This document shows positions 24,030 through 32,479 of a stretch of 51,201 nucleotides of DNA, piece by piece. The position numbers and the translations under genes are program-made. Source of the stretch: Bacteroidales bacterium UBA5072 (GTDB lineage: Bacteria; Bacteroidota; Bacteroidia; Bacteroidales; UBA10428); NCBI GenBank assembly GCA_002415855.1, contig DIAS01000136.1:1-51201 (forward strand), read 5' to 3'. Under the pieces are notes generated by a model, which had not been told where the DNA came from, ran no database searches, and saw only the letters and a list, made by a program, of their open reading frames with translations. The number at the start of each line of letters is the position of its first letter. Within the stretch, counting starts at the first letter, position 1.

Positions 24030-25883
24030 ATGATTCCGAGAAAATCTGGAATTTATTACCTGATAGCTGGAACAGGGCTGGCTTTAATTCTTCTGAATGG
24101 TTGTGCTAACGTTGGAACACCGACAGGCGGATTAAAGGATTATACTCCTCCTGTATATGTTGAAGGGGAACCTGAGAATAAAACAGTTGATTTCAAAGGG
24201 GAAGAGATTAGCATTACATTTGATGAGTATATCCAGCTGAAGGATCAGAACAAGGAGCTGATGATCTCTCCGCCCCTGAAGAAAAGACCGGATATACGGA
24301 TCAGGGACAAATCCATACGCATCCGCCTGAATAATGAATTACTGCCGCAAACCACCTATACGATAAATTTTGGGAATGCCATTTCAGATGTCAATGAAGA
24401 GAATCTGTTGCCCGACTTTGAATTTGTTTTTTCGACAGGTAATTCAATAGACTCACTTTCCGTTACCGGAAAGGTATTAAATGCTTTTAACAAACAACCG
24501 GCGGATGAGAAAGATGAAAGTGTGCTGGTGATGCTGTATGAAAACCTGGCAGATTCGGCACCGCTTGTTGAGATCCCCAGGTATATTGGGAAGACCAGCA
24601 AATCCGGCTTGTTTTCGATCAATAACGTCCGGGCCGACACTTTCCGCATACTTGCTCTCAAAGATGCCAACAATAACCTGATGTATGATCCGGGTCTTGA
24701 ATCGGTTGCCTTTCTGGATTCCTTCCTCATCATCAATGCAGGCAATGTAAAACCGGTTACTTTCATAAAGGATACGGTAAAAATCATAAGTCCCGAAACA
24801 AGGGCAGGCAGATCCGCCAAAAAATCTGCTCCCCAGCCGGCCGACACCACTATCGCACCCGGCAAGAAGCTGAACGCCGTAAATGTTTCACTGTTTTATT
24901 TTCTGGAGGAAACCAACAAAGTATTCCTGGATACGAAAAACAGAGAAACCCGGGGAAAGCTGTTTTTCACCTTCAACAGACCACCACTCGACACAGCAAA
25001 GCTTGCCCCGCTGAATTTCGGATCCGAAAAGGAATGGTACATCAAGGAATCTTCCCGCTTTGGGGATACACTCACATACTGGATTACCGATTCGCTGATT
25101 GCCGGACGGGATACCCTGAAACTGACCATGACCTATTTGACTACGGATTCCGTACAGCGGTTTGTTGAACGGACGGATACATTTGCCTTACGGTTTCTGG
25201 TAAAAACCGAATCGGGTGCCGGAAGCCGGAGAAAGCAGGAACCTGGTCCTGCCGTCAGGAAGGAGGTACTGGCACTCACAGCCAGTATTGCCAGACGAGG
25301 AATTCAGAATCTTAATCAACCGATAATTATTAAAGCTGAAAAGCCTCTGGGAACACTGAATGCAGACAGTATTAAATTCTTCCGGCTCAAAGACTCGCTG
25401 ACCTTTGAACAACCTTTTACCATCCTCCGGGATTCCTTCAATCTCAGAAATTTTGTCATTAAAACAACCTGGGAAGAGGATACGCAATACGAATTATTGC
25501 TCAAACCCGGCGTATCTTCTGACATTTATGGTGTGACCAACGATTCGGTGGAAATCGGATTTACAACACAAAAATCTGACTACTATGGAAGAATCCTGTT
25601 GACCCTGGGGAGTGCCCAATTCCCCATTATGGTGCAGTTGATGGATGAAAAGGGGGTAGTTGTTGCAAACAAGTATTTGACAAAGCCAGGAATGGCAATT
25701 TTCGATTTTTTACCGCCGAAGAAGTATTCCATAAAAGCCATTTACGACAGGAATGAAAACCGGAAATGGGACACGGGCAATTATCTGAAACATGTTCAAC
25801 CTGAACAGGTTCACTTCTACAACATGTCAAAAGAACTGCGTTCAAACTGGGACTACGAGATCAACTGGGTATTATCCGATTAA
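24030..25883 (+). CDS. Large Ig-like (SbsA-type) lipoprotein
   Basis: A 617-residue exported protein. The lipobox is L-N-G-C25. The mature protein starts with a GTPTGGxKD-like stretch, then an SbsA-type Ig domain (ISITFDEYIQL, IRLNNELLPQTTYTINFGNAI, DFEFVFSTG). A carboxypeptidase-like beta domain follows (VTGKVLNAF, then FRILALKDANNN), then more beta-rich modules, ending near AIYDRNENRKWDTGNYL. This architecture is widespread in Bacteroidota, with no settled function; it is probably a surface or periplasmic lipoprotein. The start was chosen for the signal peptide and the promoter position. The ricT gene follows after 39 nt with its own -7 box. Confidence 0.85.
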   Translation: MIPRKSGIYYLIAGTGLALILLNGCANVGTPTGGLKDYTPPVYVEGEPENKTVDFKGEEISITFDEYIQLKDQNKELMISPPLKKRPDIRIRDKSIRIRLNNELLPQTTYTINFGNAISDVNEENLLPDFEFVFSTGNSIDSLSVTGKVLNAFNKQPADEKDESVLVMLYENLADSAPLVEIPRYIGKTSKSGLFSINNVRADTFRILALKDANNNLMYDPGLESVAFLDSFLIINAGNVKPVTFIKDTVKIISPETRAGRSAKKSAPQPADTTIAPGKKLNAVNVSLFYFLEETNKVFLDTKNRETRGKLFFTFNRPPLDTAKLAPLNFGSEKEWYIKESSRFGDTLTYWITDSLIAGRDTLKLTMTYLTTDSVQRFVERTDTFALRFLVKTESGAGSRRKQEPGPAVRKEVLALTASIARRGIQNLNQPIIIKAEKPLGTLNADSIKFFRLKDSLTFEQPFTILRDSFNLRNFVIKTTWEEDTQYELLLKPGVSSDIYGVTNDSVEIGFTTQKSDYYGRILLTLGSAQFPIMVQLMDEKGVVVANKYLTKPGMAIFDFLPPKKYSIKAIYDRNENRKWDTGNYLKHVQPEQVHFYNMSKELRSNWDYEINWVLSD

Positions 25884-25889
25884 TTTTTT

Positions 25890-25897
25890 TACTTTTG
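25890..25897 (+). promoter_or_regulatory. Putative -7 box of ricT
   Basis: TACTTTTG, a perfect TAnnTTTG, 25 nt upstream of the ATG at 25923. Confidence 0.4.
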
Positions 25898-25922
25898 CCT
25901 TTTATCCATAATCCAGAAAAAA

Positions 25923-27068
25923 ATGACCAACGGTTGTAATGGCCGTGGATGCCATAAATTAATAAAGGACACCTCAGAATCTGTTACATGCGTTGATATG
26001 GGCGGTAACAAGCTGGACACATTCGATTGGCTTGCTGAAATACCGGGAGCCTATCAGAATTGTGACATTGTTGAGGTCAGGTTCAAGAATACCCGCAAAG
26101 GCTATTTCAAGAATGTCAACGAACTAAAACTGAGAAAGGGAGATGTGGTAGCGGTTGAAGCTTCACCGGGACATGATATCGGCATTGTTTCGCTGGTCGG
26201 ATCACTGGTGAAAATGCAATTGGACCGGAACAATATTCCCCTGGAAGGGACAGAATTCAGGAAGATATACCGCAAAGCAAAACCCGCCGATATTGACAAG
26301 TGGAATGAGTCGATGGCGCTTGAATTCAGCACCATGATCAAATCGCGAAAGATTGCTATGGACCACAAGCTGGAAATGAAGATAGGGGATGTGGAATACC
26401 AGGGGGACGGAACAAAAGCCATCTTTTATTATATTGCTGATGACAGGGTTGATTTCAGGGAGCTCATTAAAGTGCTGGCCGAACAGTTAAGGATACGCAT
26501 AGAGATGAAACAGATCGGAGCGCGCCAGGAAGCAGGCCGGATCGGAGGAATAGGTTCATGCGGGCGCGAATTGTGCTGTTCGACCTGGATAACAAGCTTT
26601 GTTTCGGTCACGACCAATTCTGCACGTTACCAGGAAGTCTCACTGAATCCACAAAAACTGGCGGGTCAGTGTGGGAAACTGAAGTGTTGTCTGAATTACG
26701 AATTGGCCTCTTACCTGGATGCCCAGAAGGACTTTCCGAATACTTCCATCCCCCTTGAAACTGAACAAGGCCAGGTATTTCATCAAAAAACTGATGTATT
26801 CAAACGGCTGATGTGGTATTCTTCGCGCAAAGATATGCCTTCGGAAATTGTCTGCCTTTCCGTTGACCATGTACTGGAGATCATTGCCCTGAACAAACGG
26901 GGCGAAAAGGTCAAGAAGCTTGAAAGTGTTGAGAACAGCAATATTGCACCCATCATTGATTACCAGTATCAAAATGCGGTTGATGAGAAGATCCTAACAC
27001 GTTTTGAGGACAAACCAACCCAGAAGGCGCATAAGAAACATCACCGTAACCATAAACACCGCCATTAA
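25923..27068 (+). CDS. ricT: PSP1-domain protein, RicT/YaaT family
   Basis: A 381-residue cytoplasmic protein with the PSP1 C-terminal domain. Conserved features: EVRFKNTRKGYF, EASPGHDIGIVSL, GDGTKAIFYYIADDRVDFRELIK, RQEAGRIGGIGSCGRELCCS and GQCGKLKCCLNYE. Cysteines C213, C218, C219, C250, C255 and C256 match the residues thought to take part in Fe-S binding in the Bacillus RicAFT complex, which affects RNase Y-dependent RNA maturation. RicA and RicF partners are not seen here. The tail is Lys/His-rich (KKHHRNHKHRH). gldH starts 1 nt after the stop; this adjacency is common in Bacteroidota. Confidence 0.85.
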   Translation: MTNGCNGRGCHKLIKDTSESVTCVDMGGNKLDTFDWLAEIPGAYQNCDIVEVRFKNTRKGYFKNVNELKLRKGDVVAVEASPGHDIGIVSLVGSLVKMQLDRNNIPLEGTEFRKIYRKAKPADIDKWNESMALEFSTMIKSRKIAMDHKLEMKIGDVEYQGDGTKAIFYYIADDRVDFRELIKVLAEQLRIRIEMKQIGARQEAGRIGGIGSCGRELCCSTWITSFVSVTTNSARYQEVSLNPQKLAGQCGKLKCCLNYELASYLDAQKDFPNTSIPLETEQGQVFHQKTDVFKRLMWYSSRKDMPSEIVCLSVDHVLEIIALNKRGEKVKKLESVENSNIAPIIDYQYQNAVDEKILTRFEDKPTQKAHKKHHRNHKHRH

Positions 27069-27069
27069 G

Positions 27070-27540
27070 ATGAAAAGGGCCTGGTTGCTTCTTCCGGTTG
27101 TCGTGTTTTGCCTTTCATGCCATAAAAACAACGTATATGAGGAGTTTGCCTCCATTGAAGGTCCATCCTGGAACAACAGCAACATCTTGCATTTCAATGT
27201 TCCCATATCTGATACTTCGCAGGCGTACAACGCTTTTATCAGTGTCCGCAATACAGGCAAATATGAATTCAGCAATCTCTATCTATTTGTGACAGCACAT
27301 TCGCCCAAAGGGAATTTTGTCAGGGATACCATTGAAATCACCCTGGCGGATGAACGCGGCAAATGGTTAGGAAATGGTGCTGCCAGCGTTTTCACGGTTT
27401 ATTATCCTTACAGGCAGAATATCAGGTTCCCGTTGCCGGGCATCTATACCTTTGATATCGAGCAGGCTATGTGGATTAAAGACCTTAAACACATCAGCGA
27501 GATCGGGTTGAAGATTGAAAAAATTGCTGAAAAACACTGA
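27070..27540 (+). CDS. gldH: Gliding motility lipoprotein GldH
   Basis: A 156-residue lipoprotein with lipobox C-L-S-C17. The mature part has the family pattern VYEEFASIEG, W-N-N..IL.FNVPISDTSQAYN, RNTGKYEFSNLYLFV and a C-terminal IEQAMWIKDLKHISEIGLKIEK. GldH is found in Bacteroidota, including many non-gliding members, and is linked to the Gld/Por (type IX secretion) gene set. No other gld/por gene is present. The ATG at 27070 follows the ricT stop by 1 nt and begins a clean signal peptide; the longer frame inside ricT is not needed. Confidence 0.88.
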   Translation: MKRAWLLLPVVVFCLSCHKNNVYEEFASIEGPSWNNSNILHFNVPISDTSQAYNAFISVRNTGKYEFSNLYLFVTAHSPKGNFVRDTIEITLADERGKWLGNGAASVFTVYYPYRQNIRFPLPGIYTFDIEQAMWIKDLKHISEIGLKIEKIAEKH

Positions 27541-27567
27541 AACCTGATCAATCCGCATCACTGAGTC

Positions 27568-28269
27568 ATGTCAAAGAAGAAATTACAGCGTTTTGCTGAA
27601 ATGGAAACTTTTACGAATGTAATTCAACCTGAATTTGAGGAGGTTTTCAGAAAGGATTTCCACCTGAAAGGCAAGTGGAAAGGTGAGCGTTTCCGAAACC
27701 AGAATCCGATTGTTCTGGAACTTGGATGTGGCAAAGGTGAGTATGCCATCGGACTGGCAAAAGCTTTCCCCGGGAAAAACTTTGTGGGAGTGGATATTAA
27801 AGGTTCAAGAATGTGGAGAGGAGCCAGCACCGCGCTGGGACAGCAACTGGGGAATGTCCTTTTCCTTCGGACGCGCATCGAAATGATAGGCTCATTTTTT
27901 AACCAGGGGGAAGTGGACGAGATCTGGCTTACATTTCCAGATCCCCAGCTGAGAAAAAAGAGAAAGCGGCTTACTTCTTCCAGGTTTCTTAATACCTACC
28001 GGACGTTTGTAAAGAACGGCGGGTTAATCCATCTGAAGACAGACAGCAGCGTATTGTACCGATATACACTTGATCTGGTCAGGAAGAACAATCTCAACCT
28101 GAGGTTTTGTACTGACGATCTTTATCATTCGGGACTTGCGGATGATATTCTCGCCATCAAAACCTTCTACGAGCGCCAGTTTCTTGACCAGGGGATGAAG
28201 ATCAACTACCTTTGTTTTGAACTGCCGAATGACAAAGAAATCGAAGAAATCCCGGAAGAGCAGGAATGA
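27568..28269 (+). CDS. trmB: tRNA (guanine-N7)-methyltransferase
   Basis: A 233-residue SAM-dependent enzyme that makes m7G46 in tRNA. The SAM motif ELGCGKGEYA (51-60) and GVDIKGSRMW are present, with the family motif WLTFPDPQLRKKRKRL and C-terminal LKTDSSVLYRYTLD. It is 27 nt downstream of gldH and its 3' end overlaps the alkyltransferase-like gene by 41 nt. Confidence 0.94.
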   Translation: MSKKKLQRFAEMETFTNVIQPEFEEVFRKDFHLKGKWKGERFRNQNPIVLELGCGKGEYAIGLAKAFPGKNFVGVDIKGSRMWRGASTALGQQLGNVLFLRTRIEMIGSFFNQGEVDEIWLTFPDPQLRKKRKRLTSSRFLNTYRTFVKNGGLIHLKTDSSVLYRYTLDLVRKNNLNLRFCTDDLYHSGLADDILAIKTFYERQFLDQGMKINYLCFELPNDKEIEEIPEEQE

Positions 28270-28591
28270 CAGCTTCTTTGAACGTGTTTATGAGGTTGTA
28301 AAGTGTATTCCCGAAGGAAGAGTTACTACTTATGGCGCCATAGCCCGTTTTACTGGATCACCACAATCATCACGTATGGTTGGCTGGGCCATGAATGCTT
28401 CACATCATTGTCCCGGGCAAGTTCCGGCACACCGTGTGGTAAACAGGCAGGGTATACTTACCGGTAAAAACCATTTCAGGCATCCTGATCTTATGCAGGA
28501 ATTATTAGAAAGTGAAGGCATTCAGGTTGACAATGACCGGATTGTGAATTTCAACAGGGTATTCTGGGATCCTTATAAAGAATTAATCTAA
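28229..28591 (+). CDS. Alkyltransferase-like (ATL) DNA-damage recognition protein, MGMT family
   Basis: A 120-residue protein resembling only the DNA-binding domain of O6-methylguanine methyltransferase. It has the helix RVTTYGAIARFTG and SRMVGWAMNAS, but the usual PCHR active site is P-A-H-R (VPAHRVVN), so the alkyl-accepting cysteine is absent. Known ATL proteins of this kind bind O6-alkylguanine and hand lesions to nucleotide excision repair. The ATG at 28229 is used; the longer frame needs a TTG. The start lies inside trmB. The N-terminus is very basic (KKSKKSRKSR). Confidence 0.88.
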   Translation: MTKKSKKSRKSRNDSFFERVYEVVKCIPEGRVTTYGAIARFTGSPQSSRMVGWAMNASHHCPGQVPAHRVVNRQGILTGKNHFRHPDLMQELLESEGIQVDNDRIVNFNRVFWDPYKELI

Positions 28592-28595
28592 ATAA

Positions 28596-28628
28596 TTGGC
28601 CAAATCCCTGAAAAGATTAGTATATTTG
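28596..28628 (+). promoter_or_regulatory. Putative mrp promoter
   Basis: TTG (28596-28598), 22-nt spacer, TATATTTG (28621-28628). A good match to the Bacteroidota consensus, 36 nt upstream of the mrp ATG. It lies in the short gap after the ATL gene. Confidence 0.5.
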
Positions 28629-28664
28629 GCGTCTTGTTATTTCGAAAAAGTACAATCAATTCAC

Positions 28665-29783
28665 ATGAATCTATCGGAAGATCAGGTTTTGGAAGTATTA
28701 AAACAGGTTATTCATCCGGCATCAGGAAAAGATCTGATAAGCATGAACCTGGTGAAGAATCTTAAGGCAGAAGGCAGGCAGATCAGCTTTGCACTGGAAT
28801 TTGCGTCACATAATGATCCCCTCAAGTCATCACTTAAAAGAGCCTGTACCAAATTACTGCAGGAAACCTTTGGTGCCGATACCGAAATAGACATTGATGT
28901 CCAAAGTACGGTAAGGCCTGCAGAGCCGGCACGCCGCCAGTATTTGCCGGAGGTGCGCAACATTATTGCCGTTGCTTCAGGTAAAGGCGGAGTTGGGAAA
29001 TCAACGGTAGCCGTTAATCTTGCTGTTGCTTTTGCTGCCACCGGGGCAAAAGTTGGGTTAATTGACGCTGATATTTTCGGCCCTTCAGTACCCAAGATGT
29101 TGAAGGCTGAATTCATGAACCCACAGGTTAACAAGATCAATGGCAGGGACATCATCGTACCCGTGGAAAGATACGGCGTGAAAGCTCTATCCATGGGTTT
29201 TTTTGTCAATCCCAATGAATCAACAATTTGGCGTGGGCCAATGGCCTCGAGTGCATTTCAGCAGCTTTTGGGAGACGCGGACTGGGGAGAACTGGATTAC
29301 ATGTTTGTGGATCTTCCACCGGGTACAAGTGATATCCATCTGACGCTGGTTCAAAGTGTTCCGGTGACCGGTGCGGTTATTGTAAGCACACCCCAGGATG
29401 TCGCTCTTGCCGATGCCATAAAAGGTATCAACATGTTCAGAACACCAGCAGTAAATGTTCCGGTGCTTGGGCTTATCGAAAACATGGCCTGGTTTACTCC
29501 TGAAGAATTGCCCCAGAACCGCTACTATATTTTCGGTAAAGACGGGTGTCAGAAGCTGGCCAGCCAGTTCGGGGTACCGTTGCTGGGTCAGATACCACTT
29601 GTGCAGGGAATAAGGGAAGGCGGTGATAACGGCGAGCCGTCAGTCCTCTCGAAGGGACCAGCGGGCGAAGCATTCAAAACTTTAGCCGACAACTTAATCA
29701 TCCAGTTGCTTAAGCGGAACACAAACCTCGATCCGACAAAGGTAGTTGAGGTTACCAAGACCCGAAAAGATTTTGCCCATTAA
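28665..29783 (+). CDS. mrp: Mrp/ApbC-type P-loop ATPase, Fe-S cluster carrier
   Basis: A 372-residue protein. The N-terminal MIP18/DUF59-like domain covers about 1-90. The deviant Walker A SGKGGVGKS is at about 105-113, followed by IDADIFGPSVPKML, MFVDLPPGTSDIHLTL and VSTPQDVALADA. It is thought to carry and deliver Fe-S clusters. The CxxC that many Mrp proteins have after the ENM(A/S) motif is absent (ENMAWFTPEELPQNRYY), a variation I recall in Bacteroidota. The ATG at 28665 is preferred because a promoter-like element overlaps the upstream TTG start at 28596. An Nfu-type scaffold starts 10 nt downstream. Confidence 0.92.
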   Translation: MNLSEDQVLEVLKQVIHPASGKDLISMNLVKNLKAEGRQISFALEFASHNDPLKSSLKRACTKLLQETFGADTEIDIDVQSTVRPAEPARRQYLPEVRNIIAVASGKGGVGKSTVAVNLAVAFAATGAKVGLIDADIFGPSVPKMLKAEFMNPQVNKINGRDIIVPVERYGVKALSMGFFVNPNESTIWRGPMASSAFQQLLGDADWGELDYMFVDLPPGTSDIHLTLVQSVPVTGAVIVSTPQDVALADAIKGINMFRTPAVNVPVLGLIENMAWFTPEELPQNRYYIFGKDGCQKLASQFGVPLLGQIPLVQGIREGGDNGEPSVLSKGPAGEAFKTLADNLIIQLLKRNTNLDPTKVVEVTKTRKDFAH

Positions 29784-29793
29784 AACCAAATGT

Positions 29794-30042
29794 ATGAACA
29801 ACAATTTGAAGGAAGATATTATTCAGAAGATCCTGGCCGCTATAGGCGAAGTAAGACCTTACCTGAATGCAGACGGCGGTGATGTTGAGCTGGTAGATCT
29901 TACAGCTGACAATACTGTAAAAGTAAGACTCAAAGGCGCCTGTGACGGGTGCCCTTTCAGCATGATGACCCTGAAAGCCGGAATCGAACAGGCCATACGG
30001 AGTAAGTTTCCGGAGATGAAAGAATTGATTGCAGTTGAATAA
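29794..30042 (+). CDS. NifU C-terminal (Nfu-type) Fe-S scaffold
   Basis: An 82-residue protein consisting only of the Nfu domain, with YLNADGGDVELVD and the cluster-binding C50-D-G-C53-P. It probably assembles or carries a 4Fe-4S cluster as a dimer. It lies 10 nt downstream of mrp and is almost certainly co-transcribed with it, giving a two-gene Fe-S delivery operon. Confidence 0.92.
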   Translation: MNNNLKEDIIQKILAAIGEVRPYLNADGGDVELVDLTADNTVKVRLKGACDGCPFSMMTLKAGIEQAIRSKFPEMKELIAVE

Positions 30043-30119
30043 AATTCTTCTGCTGAAAGAAATTTCCAAAAAGCCTGGCACGGATCACTATCAGAAATTT
30101 TCCCTCAGTATCATCATTG

Positions 30120-32321
30120 TCATTTAATAATTATCTGTACAGTATCCCTGATATCCTTTGATGAGGACCCCACGGATAACTTGTAATTACCCGGATTAAC
30201 CACCCAACCCATCCTTTTGTCGTCGAACCACGCAAGGTTGGCGACAGGCACCTCCAGCTTCACATTTACTTCTCCGCCGGCAGGCACCTGCACCTTTTTG
30301 AAAGCTTTCAGTTCCTTTTCAGGTTTTAACACCCGGGAATTCAATTCACTGACATAAAGCTGAACCGTTTCCGATCCGTCCATGCTTCCATTGTTCCTGA
30401 TTTTCAAAGAAACATGGATAATTTCCTTTTTACCATAGCTCGGCTTATCGGTCGTGCAGTCGGCATAAGCATAATCGGTATAGGACAAGCCATGACCAAA
30501 GCCATAAATAGGTGTGATCTGCTTTGTATCAAACCACCGGTAGCCTACCAGGATACCCTCTTTATAGACCACCAAGTCCTTACCAGGATAGGTTCCAAGG
30601 GCATGTGCAGGAGAATCACTCAATCGGGCCGGAATGGTGAACGGAAGTTTGCCGGAGGGATTGACTTTTCCAAGAATGACATCGGCAAGGGCGTTTCCTC
30701 CTTCCGAACCGTTAAACCACGACCACAGAACAGCCGAAGAACATGAATCTGCGACACGCAGATCCACTGGGGCACCTGCAACAACGACCACAATGGTATT
30801 ATGATTGGCTGCACAAACCGCCTTGATCAATTCATCCTGGCCAAAGGGGAGGGTAAGGCTTTTCCGGTCAGAATTCTCAGTTTCCACCTCCCGGTTATTG
30901 CCTACAAAGAGAATGGCGACATCCGATCGGGAAGCTGCTCTGGTAGCTTCACTTATCAGTGCTTTATCGGGGGCATAGTCCGGTATTTTACCAGTTCCAT
31001 CCGTACCGGTGTACACTGGTTTGTACCCCTGCACAAAATTGATTTTCACAGAACCACCGATCCTGTTCTTCAATCCCTCCAAGGGAGAGATCTCATAACG
31101 GGTTTTAACTCCGGCACCAAAACCACCCTTTGCATGCTTCTGAACGGCATTGTCGCCAATAACGGCAATGCTTTTCACTTTCTGATCATCCAGGGGAAGT
31201 ATCTTTTTAGTATTTTTTAGCAATACAATAGTCTGACAGGCAATATCGTAAACGGTCTTCATATGTCCGGGTGTTGAAACCTGGCTGATCATCGGAGGAG
31301 GAGGTGCTGTATGACAAAAGAAATTGACCCTCAGAATCCTTTTCACCTTATCATTGATGACAGCTTCAGGAACCTGGCCTTGCTTAACAGCTTCCAGCAA
31401 TCTGTCGTTGAAGTACTGAGCACTTCCCATTTCGACCTCCAGTCCGTACAGTGCAGAATTTACCGTGCTGTGTGTTCCACCCCAGTCGGAAACGACCATA
31501 CCGTTAAATCCCCATTCCCCCTTCAGCAAAGTATTCAGCAGAAAATCATTTTCGGCACAGTAGCTGCCCCTGAACTTATTATAGGCAGCCATTACCGCAT
31601 AGGCACCTCCTTCTGTCACAGCAGCCTTAAAGGCCGGCAGATAAATTTCCCTGAGGGTACGTTCATCCATCTGAACATCAACCAGACCACGAAAAGCTTC
31701 CTGGTTGTTAGCTGCAAAGTGCTTTACACACGATGCAACACCGCTGGCCTGCACTCCTTTCACATAAGCTACTGCCAGTTCCGAATTCAGTAACGGATCT
31801 TCACTCAAATACTCATAAGTACGGCCATTCAGTGGTGTGCGTGTGATGTTTATTGCCGGTCCGAGCAAGATATCCTTACCCCTGGTCTTTGCTTCCTCTC
31901 CCATTGCCTTTCCATAATTATAGGCTAGTTCAGGATTCCAGCAGGCTGCCAGTGCAGAACCTGTAGGGAAGAAAGTTGCCGAGTCGGTAGTCAGACCCAG
32001 TGGTGTCCATGACTTTCTTTCAAGCTCTTCACGGATACCGAATGGCCCGTCGGTATAATTCAGATCACGGATGTCAAGCCGTTCGATGCCGGGTGAGGTA
32101 AAGAGCCCGTTTCCGCATAACATGTTCACTTTTTCCTCGAGCGTCAGCAATGATACAATACTGTCGATCTTCCTTTCATCGGCGGGATCGGTGATATTGA
32201 CATATGACCCGCTCCTGACAGCTGATTTGCATTCCATGAAAAGCAGGGAGACAGATACCAGGATGAGAAAGGCGGGAATGATTCTTAAAGCCCCTGCCGA
32301 TGATGATTGTGATGTTTTCAT
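30120..32321 (-). CDS. GH3-family beta-glucosidase, exported
   Basis: A 733-residue glycoside hydrolase. The N-terminal signal (about 12-30) ends at C31 in LLFMECK, a relaxed lipobox, so it may be a lipoprotein. The GH3 barrel has K200-H201-FAANNQE, ERTLREIYLPAF and the nucleophile D279 in GMVVSDWGG. The GH3 C-terminal domain (SIAVIGDNAVQ, then VGNNREVETENSDR and LVVVVAGAPVD-like) and a terminal Fn3-like domain follow. It probably cleaves beta-linked gluco-oligosaccharides. The ATG at 32321 gives the signal peptide; the longer frame reaches into the cysS promoter region. No SusCD pair or other CAZyme is adjacent. Confidence 0.92.
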   Translation of the reverse strand: MKTSQSSSAGALRIIPAFLILVSVSLLFMECKSAVRSGSYVNITDPADERKIDSIVSLLTLEEKVNMLCGNGLFTSPGIERLDIRDLNYTDGPFGIREELERKSWTPLGLTTDSATFFPTGSALAACWNPELAYNYGKAMGEEAKTRGKDILLGPAINITRTPLNGRTYEYLSEDPLLNSELAVAYVKGVQASGVASCVKHFAANNQEAFRGLVDVQMDERTLREIYLPAFKAAVTEGGAYAVMAAYNKFRGSYCAENDFLLNTLLKGEWGFNGMVVSDWGGTHSTVNSALYGLEVEMGSAQYFNDRLLEAVKQGQVPEAVINDKVKRILRVNFFCHTAPPPPMISQVSTPGHMKTVYDIACQTIVLLKNTKKILPLDDQKVKSIAVIGDNAVQKHAKGGFGAGVKTRYEISPLEGLKNRIGGSVKINFVQGYKPVYTGTDGTGKIPDYAPDKALISEATRAASRSDVAILFVGNNREVETENSDRKSLTLPFGQDELIKAVCAANHNTIVVVVAGAPVDLRVADSCSSAVLWSWFNGSEGGNALADVILGKVNPSGKLPFTIPARLSDSPAHALGTYPGKDLVVYKEGILVGYRWFDTKQITPIYGFGHGLSYTDYAYADCTTDKPSYGKKEIIHVSLKIRNNGSMDGSETVQLYVSELNSRVLKPEKELKAFKKVQVPAGGEVNVKLEVPVANLAWFDDKRMGWVVNPGNYKLSVGSSSKDIRDTVQIIIK

Positions 32322-32417
32322 AAGTCCGAAAGAATTACTGATAGAAGAAGACCAAAAATAGGTATTGTTTCCATAACCACCAATGTCAACACGGGTATAT
32401 TGATGTAGAAAGGGAAG

Positions 32418-32449
32418 TTTGCATCTGCGCCCTAAAATAGTTATCTTTA
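32418..32449 (+). promoter_or_regulatory. Putative cysS promoter
   Basis: TTTG (32418-32421), 20-nt spacer, TATCTTTA (32442-32449; 7 of 8 matches to TAnnTTTG including fixed bases). Spacing is ideal for the Bacteroidota consensus and it is 30 nt upstream of the cysS ATG. Confidence 0.5.
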
Positions 32450-32479
32450 TCCGGTTAATCATTAACCATTTGCAGCTCC

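Noticed and set aside
32322..32462. A 47-residue N-terminal extension of the GH3 enzyme
   Set aside because: It runs into the cysS promoter region and would bury the signal peptide; the ATG at 32321 gives a normal export signal.
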